64,000 bases of DNA from Hemerocallis citrina (GCA_017893485.1 CM030364.1:38791825-38855824); one strand, 5' to 3'. Positions 46,515 to 58,644 are shown, counted from the first letter of the stretch. The notes: generated from the letters alone by a model not told the origin. A program made the numbers and translations.

Positions 46515-47892
46515 CGTCATCTTTCAGGCAAGTACCTTGTACTGTTTTATTGTTCCGTACAAGCTTTTTAATTGATCTCTCGCAATTAGTAATTGTGCTT
46601 GATTATCGTGATTTGAAACTTGTCCATGTTCATGAAAAATATCTTTGTAGATTTCAATTGATTGAACCGTCAATTTGTTTATGCCTTGAAATCATTCCAT
46701 AATTAAATCACTCGATATGTAAGTTGAATCGAATCAGTCTATTTGCCTCTATGATTCGATGCCCATCAAAAGATCATAGATATCAAATTGTATATTTCTG
46801 CCCTGCTGTCTGCTCTGACTTGTAATCAGATTTTGACCCAGTTACATTTTGAATCTATTAGAACTTTATAAATAAGAGTTTTCGCCCCCTGAGTCTAGTT
46901 TCTAGATCTTTTGACGAATCTGAAATCCAATGTATAGATTGCAAGATATGCTATTTTTAGTACTGTGATGTTTTAAATTCCAGATCACTATTTTGAAGTA
47001 TATTTTCTCGATTAACTAATTTAAATATCATGTTCAAAGTATAATTAAGACCTGATATTTTCTAGTATGTTGCTTAACATGATTAAGAACCTAATTATAA
47101 ATTTTATTGAATTTTTAAATGAATTTTTAACTTTTTTATGAATATAAAAATTGTACCCTAAGTTTCTGTCTGAACATAAAATCTGTAAAGAATAAGAATT
47201 TGAACCAAGTTCCTATGATTTTTATATATCGTGTGTATATGCACTGGAACCGGCAGAGAGTCTAGTTTCTAGAACTTCTAACGGATCTAGATTTGCTTTT
47301 CTGTAGCAGTGAAAATTCCAGATTTGGTGCAGCAATGTCCTGCTGTCCAGAATTGGAGTTTTTGTTTCAATATTTATAATTTTGTTTATGGCACCCGAAC
47401 ATATTTTCTGCCTGGTCTAAACCTGGTTTCTGTCCCTGTCATGTTTCCTGTCCCTGATTTTGCACATTCATGTTTGTTTTGGTAAAAAGAACAAGTAATC
47501 AAGCCGGGGTTTAAGGGAAAGATCTGGTAGTGGACAATATAGGCAAGTGTACTCAGAAGGGTGCCCGTGTTTTCCACATATTTGCATGAATACATAATTA
47601 CAAGATTCATGAGTCTGTTTATCCGTTTATATGATTACCTGACTGCATTCTTCCTTATAGGAAGGTGTACTAGAAGGGGGCCCATAGGTCCCACCTATTT
47701 GCATGAATACATGATTACATGATTCACGAGTCTGTTTATCCAATTTGGTTTATCTGTTTATATGATGCCTAAGTACACGGCCCTATGGAATCCACCACTA
47801 AATCTAAACGTAACTTCTTTGTATGCAGCAACCATGTGGTATGGGACGCATGAGTGATGCATTAGATAGGATTAAATAAAAGATTTAAGAAT

Positions 47893-50800
47893 AATATTGT
47901 AACCCCTGTTCCCGTTAATATGTATTTTTCAAGTATTTTTCTGTATTTCAAATTCTTTGTATCTTGTAACAAAATCTTCTCAAATGATTATCAATTTTCA
48001 ACCTGAATTGTATTCCATTCTATGATTTTTGATATGATACCCAAATGTTGATTTTTTTTTAATTTTAATTACTTAAACCAATTTATTTATTTGATTACTT
48101 GTTACATTCTATAATTATATATATCCTTTTATTTAATTATTTTTTGAAGCCTAGGCCCAGTCTAATTATTCAAACTATTTTATGAAGCCCAATATTCAAT
48201 TATTCAATTGTTTAAATATTTAGTTCGAAGCCCAATTGTTTAATTATTTATTATAGGCCCAATTTCATATTTTGATTTTATTATTTATTAATATCTAATC
48301 TGAGACCAAAGTTTAGCCCAATCCTATGACTAATTTATTTAAATGTTTTGAGCAAGCCCAAATCCAAAACCCATCACTCATATGTATTTGTTCAGGATCA
48401 ATCCTGTATACTTACCCGTATACAAATTTCTTCACGTTCCCCTCCCCGACTTTGCACTTTCCCGTAACTACCCCCCCCCCCCCCCATACTACCTCAACTA
48501 TCCAGATGTTCTCACCCCCATTACTTTAATATATTTTTATAACCCCCCTGTTCACTCTCTCTCTCCCGTACCCTCTCTCCCTCCTTTGGTTTCCTCCACA
48601 GAACCCAACCGACCCTTCACCTTCCTCTCTTCCCTGACCTCATCCCCGATCACCCTCGAGCCAACACCATCGGCATCCTCCTGCACTCGCGCTCCACCTC
48701 GCGAGCCTCCCTTACCCAGTTCCTCCTTCTCGGGCACCGCAAGTCCACCGCTTGCTATTGCTAAACTCGACGCTCCACCTCGAGCCTACCTCTCGCCCCG
48801 CTCGTCTCCATAGCCGCTCGTCGTCAGCCATTGCCGACTTCCTCCTCAACTAGTGACTCTAACTTCACAACCCCCGCTCGCAGCGCCATTGCAGCCGCCT
48901 CACCCTGCCGAGCTCCTCTGCTCCGAAACAGAGCCTCCGTCGCCCTATTCCCTCGTGAGCCCCTGCCTCCGAGTGCCTTCTGCTTGAGCCACCGACTGCT
49001 CCTCATCGACCTCCGAGCGACCACCACAGCCAAGCCCTCTGCCATTGTTGCCCTCGAGCACCCCCGATGCCCTGCTACTCCATCCTCGATGCCCTTGTGC
49101 TTCCCCCATGCCAGCAAGCACTCGAGCCTCCCTCAACCTCCGTTCGCTCGTCGCCACCCGAGCACCGTCACCGCCGTGATCGCCGCCCACTCTCCCGCCG
49201 CCTCTCTCTCTCTATCGCAATTTGGAAGAAGAACAGAGTGTGGTTTGTTGGTGTTTGGTGTTTGTGTGAAGGGGGATCTGATCCGGTGTGTGGTATTTTG
49301 TGTGGAGGATTGCTGTTTTGCTGTTTTGTAAAGTGGATCCGCTGTTGGGTTTGCTGCTTGGTGTTTTGTTGTCTTGTTGTTTGGCGTTTTGCACGTAGCT
49401 CGCACGTGTTTGCGTGTTCCCGTGTTCGTAGTTTGTCATTCGGGATTCTGATCCAGTTATTCTCTCGTTCATATTGGAATTGCCTAATAAGGTAAGTATC
49501 CTCTTGTACAATTCGTTTGTTCTCATACAAGATTCCTATGAAAAATACAGCAAGTATATTCATTGACTATCCGTTACAAATCCTAATTCGTATTCATCGA
49601 TCGAATTGAAATCTGTTGCTCCCGTATTCGTACATGATCGTGAATACTTTATTGCCATATGCATTGCATGAACACAATATGCACATATGTACTCTTAGGA
49701 TTATACATGATTATGTGCATGATTGTTTTACCCGTGATAATAGTTTGAATAATGTTATGATATCTTTTTATTCTTGATTAAGTTTTGCATATGCTTTTGA
49801 TCACGTCGTAGTTACAACAATGTTATAAACCCTGATATGCTCCTGACCCAGACTTGTAATAGAAATTCGACCCAATAAATGACATTAAAACTGTGTGTTT
49901 TTGCATCTCATGAGTTAGAACATGTTCCATGCATAATTCCTTGATATTTCCTGACCATATCTTGACATCATTCTCGTTGCACCATGATCATGTTTGATTA
50001 TAATAAAAATAACAAGCCGGGGTATAAAAGGAAAGATTTAGTAGTGGACAATATAGAAGAACGTACTCGGACGGGAGCTCGTGGTTTTCCGATGCAAGTT
50101 GCAAGTTACAAGTTGCAAGTTTGCAAATTACAGGTTTACATGTTCACATTACACGTTCATACTCTACATGTTCCACATTGCACGTATCTCGATACAAGAT
50201 AGAATTTACATATTTTTCCGAGTACGTGGCCTATAGAATCCACCACTAAGTCTAAACATTCATTTGATTGAGTGTATCAAACATGTGGTATGGAACGCAT
50301 GATTGCTGCACTAGTTAGGTTAATAAAAGACTTGAGATTAACACATGCACTTGTATGATCTAATTACATGTACATGTTCCTGTTGACTTGTTTACTTGCT
50401 TACTTGTTTACATGCCACTTGTTTTATAAAGTCTTGTTCATGATCCTGTTTACATATTGTATTTAACCTATTACATGATTCTTGATTTCTTGCTCTTTTT
50501 CCTGCTTCTTATTTTGTTTTTGTACCTGTCCCCTTAGCTTGTACTACTTGCGGCCCGTGACTTGCATTAACGGGTATCTTCTTAATTCTTCTTTTGTGAT
50601 AATGTACTTGCAGATCCGGATGGAGAGTTACTAGAATGTGTTGCTGATCAAGTATTTTAGTCTTGTTAATTATCATGTTACTTTAGTTCATGTTTTATTC
50701 ATACTACTCTTTATTGTAATCTGGGCATGTTTGACCCGTAACTATGTTTCTTTCCAGTTGTTGGTTATGAACTGTTTCATAGTTTATTATTATCTAGTCT

Positions 50801-50943
50801 GTGATTATACATGCTTGCATGGTTGTTATTGTTCTGTTGTTGAGTTACGTGTACATCTTATGAATGGTGTATTCGCATTATTCACTAGGCCTCAGTCACA
50901 AACTCGTATTCCCGTATTTTGGGAAGCGGGGCGTGACAAATAT
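47893..50943 (+). mobile_element. Solo LTR (47898-50938) of the Tekay/Del-like family, nested in a sister LTR
   Basis: TGTAACCCCTG at 47898 to GCGGGGCGTGACA at 50938, 3041 bp, flanked by AATAT (47893-47897 and 50939-50943). It shares landmarks with the surrounding LTR (AACAAGCCGGGGT, GTAGTGGACAATATAG, AATCCACCACTAA, TTGTACTACTTGCGG), so a family member inserted into its own relative. A 13-base C-run lies near 48473. Confidence 0.9.
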
Positions 50944-51704
50944 GTTTCACCTGCATATTCCTGTCACCTATTTTATATATATGTTATAAGTTTATAAGTT
51001 TGTAAGTTTACATGTTACTTGTTACCTGTTACATGTTACCTATTACCTTTTACCTGTTACCTGTTACATGTTACCTGTCACCTGTTACCTGTTCACATGA
51101 CTCCCGTTACAAGTTTGCATGACTTTCGTTTATATGTCATATTTCCTGTTACATTATTCCTTGTTCCCGATTAGTTATATTTTGAGTCTTGTTCCAGTTG
51201 TTACCTGCATTACCTTGATCATGTTATATTACATTTGCATCGCCAGTTCTAATTTTCCAGCTTGTTAGTCCTTATTTCTTTCTTGTTATACATGCTATTT
51301 CTCGTTATAATGTTTGTTCCGTATTTGAATTCCCTGTTCTTTTGTTTTCCTGCATATATTTTCTCTTGTTCATATTTTACTTGTACTACTTGCGGTCCGT
51401 AACTTGCTCTAACGGGTACTCCACCTATCTTTCTTTGAGTTATGTTATATAGGTATAGACGATGGGTTACTAAGAGAACTTGTCGAACAATTCTTGCATT
51501 GCATATTCTGGGGCTATTTGGTAAGTTCTTGTATCTCACATATTGGTTATTGTATTATATTCTTATTTATGTGATTATTATTGCATTATTGAGTTTACTG
51601 GTATTGTACAGCTTATGGATGATATGAGTTGGTGTACTTATATCATCCGTTGGGCCTCAGTTATGTGCCCATGTTTTCCATATAATGGGAAGCAGGGCGT
51701 GACA

Positions 51705-53238
51705 TCCATCCTCCAATATGCAGACGATACTCTCCTGTTCGGAAATGACAACCTTGGGGAAACCATCACTTTTAAAGGAATTCTCTATAGTTTTGAAGCT
51801 TGGTCCGGCCTCATGGTTAACTTCCAAAAAAGTGCACTAATCCCCATTGCTTTATCCCTAAAGGAGGCACATGAACATGCCACCATTCTCAATTGCACCA
51901 TTTGAGAATTTCCCCATTAAGTACCTGGGGCTTCCGTTGAGGCCGGGTAAACTCAAGAAGGCTTATTGGTTACCTATCATTGATCGGGTTAAGAACCGAC
52001 TCACAGGACGGAAATGTAAATCTCTATCCTTGGGAGGGAGAGTCACTCTTATCAATGCAATCCTTTCTAACCTTCCAACCTCATATTTATCCTTCTTCGA
52101 AATGCCACGATGGGTTATCCAGAGAATTGACCGCATCCGAAAGTGATTCTTGTGGAAGGGTACAGACTCTGATAGAGGCGGCTATCACATAATCAGATGG
52201 AAAAAAGCATGCATGAAGAAGATGCACGGAGGGTTGGGTATAATTGATATTCGGGATATAAATCTTGCATTATTGGGAAAGTGGTGGTGGAAAATATTTC
52301 ACCCTAACGGAGAGGGGTGAGAGGATTTCATTTAGGCTTATCTACATAGAAATGGGAAGCGAAATCTGGGAATCATGGTGGGCCCATGTGCCTCCCAGTT
52401 CTGGAGAGGAATTACTCAAGCCTATGCACTATTTAGTAGCTGTGTTTCGTCGTATATCGGAAATGGCAGACTCACTATATTCTGGTGGGATAAATGGTGT
52501 GGTGATCACACACTTAGATATCTATTCCTAGACTTATATGCACAAGCAGCACAACCACACTGCACGGTGGCCGCATCCTGGTGAATAAGTTCCTGGAAGC
52601 TTGTCTTTAAACACTCACTGGATTGTGGCTCTCAATTCGGGTTTATGGAACTTCAGACTCTTATTGTCAACTCAGGAATTAAATGCTCATAGGGATCAAA
52701 CATAAAAGCCTGGGGCCCAGAAGAGAATGACACTTCCACGGTACAGTCTCTTTATAACCGTATTCACTTGAGGGGATGTAGTCTGAAATGGTCGGGTATT
52801 ATATGGAAAGCTAAAACCTTGCTGAAAGTAAAAGTCTTCTTATGGCTAGTCCTTAACGATGCAATTTTGACTAGAAAAAATTTGGTCAAATGCCACTCGA
52901 CTATTGATGCTTCTTGTGGGTTTTACAACGCTGTATCCGAAACCAGAGATCATTTATTTTTGGATTGTCATAGGAGTAAAGTAGTCCTCATTGATGTTCT
53001 CAGCACCCCGGGAACTAACGATTACACTATAAGGTATGAGGATTTGTGGATCGGCCCGAAGTTTGCTAATGAGAGACGCTCTATGAGAGAAGCTTGGTTT
53101 ATTGCTATCGATGCTATGACCTGGGTACTTTGGCTAGATAAGAATAAGTATTACTTTCGTAGGACTAACAATAGTATTTTTGATAATTTAACTCAAATTA
53201 TGCATCTTATTTCCTTTTGGCTACAGTTGCAGCGATAG
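51705..53238 (+). pseudogene. LINE 2 ORF2, second half of RT and zf-RVT
   Basis: Resumes at SILQYADDTLLFG, then KYLGLPLRPGKLKKAYW, LSLGGRVTLINAILSNLPTS, MHGGLGIIDIRDINLALLGK and WWDKWCGDHTLRYLF. The zf-RVT part at 52768-53238 reads KTLLKVKVFLWLVLNDAI, CGFYNAVSETRDHLFLDC and WVLWLDKNK. Stops at 51903, 52144 and 52318 and frame changes show decay. The RT segment before YADD (FEKAYDTVEW to GDPLSP in LINE 1) is absent. Confidence 0.88.
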
Positions 53239-53589
53239 GTCCTCAAGGGAGGATTGTCGGCGTCTTCCAGGTAAAGGAGTACGATGATGATGAAGTCGAT
53301 ATTGGGTCGACGCTTGACTGATGGACAAGTCTCTTTTGTTCTCTTGTATTTTTGTTTGATTGATCCCTACCCCCCAGGGTTTGTTGGGGAGATTTAGATG
53401 CTTTTCTGTACTTCTGTTGGATGCATGTATGTTTATTTTGTCCCACACTCCCATGTTTGGGGGAGGATCCATGTTTTATTTATGTACTGTAGAACTTTGT
53501 ATTTTGCTCAGTTCTTTGAGTTTATTTTATTAACCTCTTATTAATAAAACAAAGTGGCCATACTCCACATTTTCCTTTAAAAAAAAACC
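53239..53589 (+). other. LINE 2 3' UTR and poly(A)
   Basis: Non-coding, ending in an A-run of about ten bases (from 53579), followed at once by the TSD. Confidence 0.85.
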
Positions 53590-53603
53590 ACTTCCAACTC
53601 TTC
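53590..53603 (+). repeat. Target-site duplication, right copy (LINE 2)
   Basis: ACTTCCAACTCTTC follows the poly(A) and matches 16785-16798 at 13 of 14 bases. Confidence 0.75.
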
Positions 53604-53718
53604 GGTTATTAATAACCAACCCATACAAAATCAAAATCAATACAATCAATGAAGACCACAAAACCAACGTTTCAGAACAAGTAATTAGTACATATTGTAT
53701 AACAATGGAGTCAACAAA

Positions 53719-54244
53719 CTAGTAATTAATGTACACGTGCTCTGCACGTCTTAATAAATATTTTTTTAAAAGTAAAAATTTTGACGTAGTCTGGCCTCGA
53801 AACTGAGACATCTTTTATATTAGTTATGCACGTGCAATGCACATAAGTTGGTAAATTTACAAACAAAAACTCCAACTCTCTCATTATAATAGCTACTAGT
53901 AATCTGCACGTGCGATGCACGTTCCAATAAAAAAAATTTATATATTAAATAGTACAACATAATCTGGCCTTGAACTTGAGACATCCCTTTACTTATCACA
54001 TACTCTTTACAAATTACCCCTAGTGGCACAATTTTTTGTTTTATATGAGTGACACTTTTGTAAATAATTATGTCGTAAATAAATTTGAACTTTGAGGGTA
54101 TTATGATAACTACCAATAATTGAGTAAATGAATGGTTAATATAACTCCCACTTAAAAATGAATGGTTGAGATTAGATGGTTGATTGTCTACAAATTACAA
54201 CCTCAACTCTCCCATTATAATATTAGAGATTAGATATTAGAGAT
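53719..54244 (-). mobile_element. Two head-to-tail Helitron-like copies
   Basis: Minus-strand 3' ends with hairpin plus CTAG lie at 53719-53722 and 53896-53899 (ACGTGCATCGCACGT then CTAGT). The second copy, about 53896-54244, matches 1164-1545 over its length and ends with the same TCTCTAAT-type 5' terminus. They lie in sequence that would separate the two F-box pieces. Confidence 0.55.
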
Positions 54245-54779
54245 AGATAAAATAAACAAGTGTAAAACACATGTTAATACTATTTCAAATATAGTACATA
54301 TAGAAATAACCTCCACATGGTCATAAAAAATTCTTGTCTCAACTTAGGCTAGTTATAAATAAGAATCACTCCACATTGAAATAAGTCGTAATTTTTCTAG
54401 GTCATGTTTTAAAGAACTTGCCTCTACATATTAATAATTATATGTATATTGCAAAATATATATGTTATGTTACATTAAAAGTTTAAGATGAAATAAAATA
54501 TATATGCAAAATTCTTGACTTTTAAAATGACTCTGCATATTCCCAACACTATATAGATACATGTACTAATTTTTTGAAACTATGTCTATCTCTTTTACCA
54601 ATATTTATACATTGGATTTGACATGTTCCATTAATTAATTATTAATGTAGTCATACTTCACCTTTATACCACTTGCACTATGGATAACTAAGTCAAAACA
54701 ATAATTTTTTTAACACACCTCTTTTAAGCTATAACCTTCTCATAGTAATAACAGTAGTTTAGTCCCAATATTATGACTA
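54245..54779. other. AT-rich spacer, no gene seen
   Basis: No domain or repeat recognised. Before LINE 2 inserted it would have lain inside or beside the F-box gene. Confidence 0.4.
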
Positions 54780-55298
54780 TAGAGATGTTTTAGTGAACGA
54801 AACCTGAAGCCCATGATTGATTGAGAATTATGTGAGCGATCTGGGAGGTTAACCATCTCTTCAGTGGTTGGATTGAAAACCGCAATTTTGTCATCTCCTT
54901 AGCCATGAAGATAGACCAAACCATATGAAGAGAATAACCTAGCCCAGTCTTTGTGTAGGTTCAAAGATTTCCTAAAGGTGCAACTTTCATTGCGAATATC
55001 ATACACCTCAAAATAAACTTCATTAGGGGCAGTATAATGAGTGATTATGCGAACTGAAGGATTGGGAAGTTGATGTGATCAATATTGGTTGGTGAAGTAT
55101 ATGGATCATAGTTTAAGTTGAAGAGTTATTTGCAGGCGGTGGTCAATCTCACCAACGATTCGAACGGAAGCTGAAGAAATATTTCTTAGATGATTTCTCT
55201 TCCAGGTGAAACATACCTCTCTTTGTTGTGCACACCCTCATTGCTTTCATTTTGTTGCCGTCTTCTGCTTGTTCTTCTCTTCCTCTTTTATGATCCAT
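54780..55298 (-). pseudogene. F-box protein N-terminal half, broken
   Basis: An F-box binds SKP1 in SCF ubiquitin ligases. From an ATG at 55298 one frame reads MDHKRGREEQ. A second frame gives EIFLQLPFESLVRLTTACK, the core of the F-box, with in-frame TAA before and after it. A third gives RIITHYTAPNEVYFEVYDIR, SYGLVYLHG, a stop, then DDKIAVFNPTTEEMVNLPD, the usual 'C.GL....VWNPTT.E...LP' start of the F-box-associated region, ending SQSIMGF near 54790. At least one frameshift and three stops make it a pseudogene. The missing C-terminal part matches the remnant at 15499-16330 in order and strand. Confidence 0.72.
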
Positions 55299-55434
55299 AG
55301 AGCACATGATAGGATGTGTTGGGACTGATGGATCCAGTACACGATAGACAAGGGTTTGAAGAAGACGAGAGAAGCGCAGCAACATCAAGACGCATGCAGC
55401 AGCAAGCAAACCAGGGTATTTGATAGTTGACAGC

Positions 55435-55951
55435 TGATCCTGTTTGTTTTTGGGGTGTGGGGGCAACAGGTGTGAGTTCTTGTAATTTGTGTAGCGGAAG
55501 ATGTGGTGCTGATGTTGATCCGATCCTGGGCCGTAGGACTGGCTTGGGAGTAGCAGGTGAGAGGTGGAGGCCAGGTGCTCGGCTCGCATGCAGTAGCTCG
55601 GCTCGGATCTTTGAGGCTCGGCTCGGTCTTTTGTACCTGTACACTACCTAGAAACACCGGGAGAAGTCCCGGTGATAGGCCCTCCGACGACCTAGTCAGT
55701 CACTGAGAAAGCAACAGTAGCTAGCGTTCAGGTGGGGAAAAGTTTATTACATTTGGAAATGAGGAGGGGGTCTGGTATTTATAGTCAGGGGTAAACAGGT
55801 CTGAGACCCTAGCGGACCGGGTTGGACTCATTTGCCTGTGGGCCTGAATGGGCTAAAACTCGTTTGACTTGTTTGACTTGATGACCACAAGGGAGCGAGA
55901 TTTGAGGAGATCTGGTGGCCCAGATGGTGTCACGTTATTTACCCCACATCA
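55435..55951 (-). repeat. 3' LTR of the Tat-like element
   Basis: Minus strand TGATGTGGGGTAAATAACG to ..AAACAGGATCA. TATAAATA on minus at 55776-55783 and a CACCGGGA/TCCCGGTG hairpin at 55656-55675. The flanking 5-mers differ (ACAGC and TGAGC), as expected for one LTR of an element rather than a solo LTR. Confidence 0.75.
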
Positions 55952-56261
55952 TGAGCCCCCCACTCCTGGAGGGCGGCGTAAGCCAGCCGTAGAGGAGTAG
56001 TCTGTTCCTGTCGGAAGAATGGAGCGGTGTGTCTGGAGAGTATGACTTGTAGCTTCTTGGAGTGGTAAGTGGGGTAGGACGAATGAGATCCTCTGAAGAA
56101 GAGAGGGGTCAAGGGCCGGGGACCGATGGTCGGGAGCTGAACGCCAAGCGCCGAACTGACCCTGTGGGAGCCAGGAATTTGGCTGGAAGCTTATGAATGA
56201 CATTTTGAAGATCGAGCGTCGAGCCCCCCACGCGATCGGATATCGAGGCTTATTGCCGAGC

Positions 56262-58440
56262 GCCGAGCCCTGAAGCTTGTAGTGAAAGCCAGGGGGTGGC
56301 TCGGAATCGCTACCGAGCGTCGAGCCCCCGACCTTATTGTAAAAGCTAGGGGTGGCTCGAGGTCACTGCCGAGCGTCGAGTCCCAAAGTTTGCTGTAAAA
56401 GCTAGGGGGTGGCTCGGAATTACTGTCGAGCATCGAGCCCCCAAGCTTGTTGTAAAAGCTAGGGGGTGGCTCAAGGTCACTACCGAGCGTCGAGCCCCCA
56501 AGCTTGCTATAAAAGCTAGGGGTGGCTTGAGGTCACTACCAAGCACCGAGCCCTCAAGCTTGCTGTAAAAGCTAGGGAGTGGCTTTAGGTCACTGCCAAG
56601 CGTCGAGCCCCCAAGCTTGCTGTAAAATCTAGGGGGTGGCTCGGAATCGCTACCAAGCGTTGAGCCCCCAAGCTTGCTGTAAAAGCTAGGGGGTGGCTCG
56701 AGGTCACTGCCGAGCATCGAGCCCCCCAAACTTGCTGTAACGCTAGGGGTGGCTCAGAATCACTACCGAGCGTCGAGCCCCTAAGCTTGCCGTAAAAGCT
56801 AGAGGGTGGCTCGAGGTCACTGCCAAGCATCGAGTCCCCAAGCTTGCTGTAAATCTAAGGGGTGGCTCGGAATTGCTACCGAGCGTCGAGCCCCCAAGCT
56901 TGTTGTAAAAGCTAGGGGGTGGCTCGCGGTCACTGCCGAGCGTCGAGCCCCCCAAACTTGTTGTAAAGCTAAGGGTTGGCTCGGAATCACTACCGAGCGT
57001 CGAGCCCCTAAGCTTGCTGTAAAAACTAGGGGGTGGCTCGAGATCACTACCGGGCGTCGAGCCCCCAAGCTTGCTGTAAAAGCTAGGGGGTGGCTAGGAA
57101 TCTCTACCGAGCGTCGAGCCCCCAAGCTTGCTATAAAAGCTAGGAAGTGGCTCGAGATCACTGCCGAGCGTCGAGCCCCCAAACTTGCTGTAAAGCTAGG
57201 GGTGGCTCGGAATCGCTACCGAGCATCGAGCACCCAAGCTCGCTATAAAATCTAGGGGGTGGCTCGAGGTCACTGCCGAGCATCGAGCCCCCAAGCTTGC
57301 TGGAAAGCTAGGGGATGGCTCGGAATCGCTACCGAGCGTCGAGCCCCAAGCTTGCTGTAAAAGCTAGGGAGTGGCTCGAGGTCACTGCCGAGCGTGGAGC
57401 CCCCATGCTTGCTGTAAAAGCTAGGGGGTGACTCGAGGTCACCGCTGAGCGTTGAGCCCCCAAGCTTGGGGGTGGCTCGGAATCGCTACCGAGCATCGAG
57501 CCCCCAAGCTTGCTATAAAATCTAGGGGGTGACTCGAGGTCACCACCGAGCGTCGAGCCCCCAAGCTTGCTGTAAAAGCTAGGGGTTGGCTCGAGGTTAC
57601 CACCGAGCATCGAGCCCCCAAGCTTGCTGTAAAGCTAGGGGGTGGCTTGGAATCTCTACCAAGCTCGAGCTCCCAAGCTTGCTGTAAAAGCTAGGGGGTG
57701 GCTTGAGGTAACTGGCGAGCGTCGAGCCCCCAAGCTTGCTGTCAAACTAGGGGGTGGCTCGGAATCGCTATAGAGCGTCGAGCCCCTAAGCTTGCTATAA
57801 AAGCTAGGGGGTGGCTCGAGGTCATTGCTGAGCGTCAAGCCCCCAAGCTTGATGTAAAAGCTAGGGGGTGGCTCGAGGTCACTACCAAGCGTCGAGCTCC
57901 CAAACATGCTGTAAAAGCTAGGGGGTGGCTCGGAATCTCTACTGAGCATCGAGCCCCCAAGATTGCTATAAAAGCTAGGGGGTGGCTCGAGGTCACTGCC
58001 GAGCATCGAGTCCCAAAGCTTGTTGTAAAAGCTAGGGGGTGGCTCGAGGTCACTACCGAGCTTCGAGATCCCAAGCTTGCTGTAAAAGCTAGGGGGTGGC
58101 TCGAAGTCGCTGCCGAGCATCGAGCCCCCAAGCTTGCTGTAAAAGCTAGGGGTGGCTCGAGGTCACTGACGAGTATCGAGGCCCCAAGCCTGTTGTAAAG
58201 CTAGGGGTGGCTCAGAATCGCTACCAAGTGTCAAGCCCCCAAGCTTGCTATAAAAGTTAGGGGGTGGCTCAAAGACACTGCCGAGCGTCGATCCCCAAAG
58301 CTTGCTGAGAAGCTACAGGGTGGCTCGAGGTTACTGCTGAGCATCAAGCCCCCAAACTTGCTTTAAAAGCTAGGGGGTGGCTTGAGGTCACTGCCAAGCG
58401 TCGAGCCCCCAAGCTTGCTGAAAATCTAGGGCATTGCATG
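56262..58440. repeat. 57-bp tandem array, about 38 copies
   Basis: The unit runs GGCTCGAGGTCACTGCCGAG-CGTCGAGCCCCCAAGCTTGC-TGTAAAAGCTAGGGGGT. A variant GGCTCGGAATCGCTACCGAG often alternates with it, hinting at a 114-bp higher-order period. Most units keep an AAGCTT. Because 57 is divisible by three, several frames are open for long runs (for example GSDLEPPPSFYSKL). I see no sign that they are proteins. Confidence 0.95.
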
Positions 58441-58644
58441 TGATGTTGATGTCATGGGGGTGGAATTCGATGCGTTTGAAGTCCTAGTGGCCGTTAGATC
58501 TTGATGATCAAGATTGGACAGTGAGGATTTTGATGCGGAATTCGAGGTGTCATTTTCACTCTATAAATCCCCTACTCCCCTTCTATTTCTTCACTTTGCC
58601 TTCTCTCTCTCAAAGCAGGAGTTTCTCTCTCTATCTTGCCGACG

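Larger units (their letters stand above)
43294..51704 (+). mobile_element. 3' LTR of the Tekay/Del-like element, interrupted twice
   Basis: Starts TGTAACTCCTG at 43294 right after the PPT and ends GCAGGGCGTGACA at 51704, where LINE 2 resumes. Removing the nested solo LTRs 44788-46509 and 47898-50938, with one TSD copy each, leaves about 3.6 kb. C-rich stretches at 43780-44680 open several Pro/Ser/His-rich frames that also appear, diverged, at 48550-49200 in the related LTR. They are LTR sequence, not genes. Short repeats of TTACCTG occupy 51005-51110. Confidence 0.82.
16799..53589 (+). mobile_element. LINE 2: full-length L1-type LINE spread over 36.8 kb by nested insertions
   Basis: The pieces in order are: 16799-18188 (5' UTR, start of ORF1), 20196-22185 (rest of ORF1), 29452 to about 31170 (ORF1 stop, endonuclease, first half of RT), and 51705-53589 (YADD onward, zf-RVT, 3' UTR, poly(A)). 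Together they make about 7 kb, matching the size and domain order of LINE 1. The intervening blocks are LTR elements with their own ends and TSDs. About 0.4 kb of RT core between SIA-like and YADD is missing. Confidence 0.85.

Noticed and set aside
48380..49560. Pro/Ala/Arg-rich ORFs on both strands
   Set aside because: Same reason: GC-rich part of a solo LTR (47898-50938), open in many frames at once.
56346..58131. Long open frames of 120-154 codons with 19-residue repeats (GSDLEPPPSFYSKL..)
   Set aside because: They arise because the 57-bp tandem unit is a multiple of three and lacks stops in several frames on both strands. No start context, domain or codon bias supports a protein.
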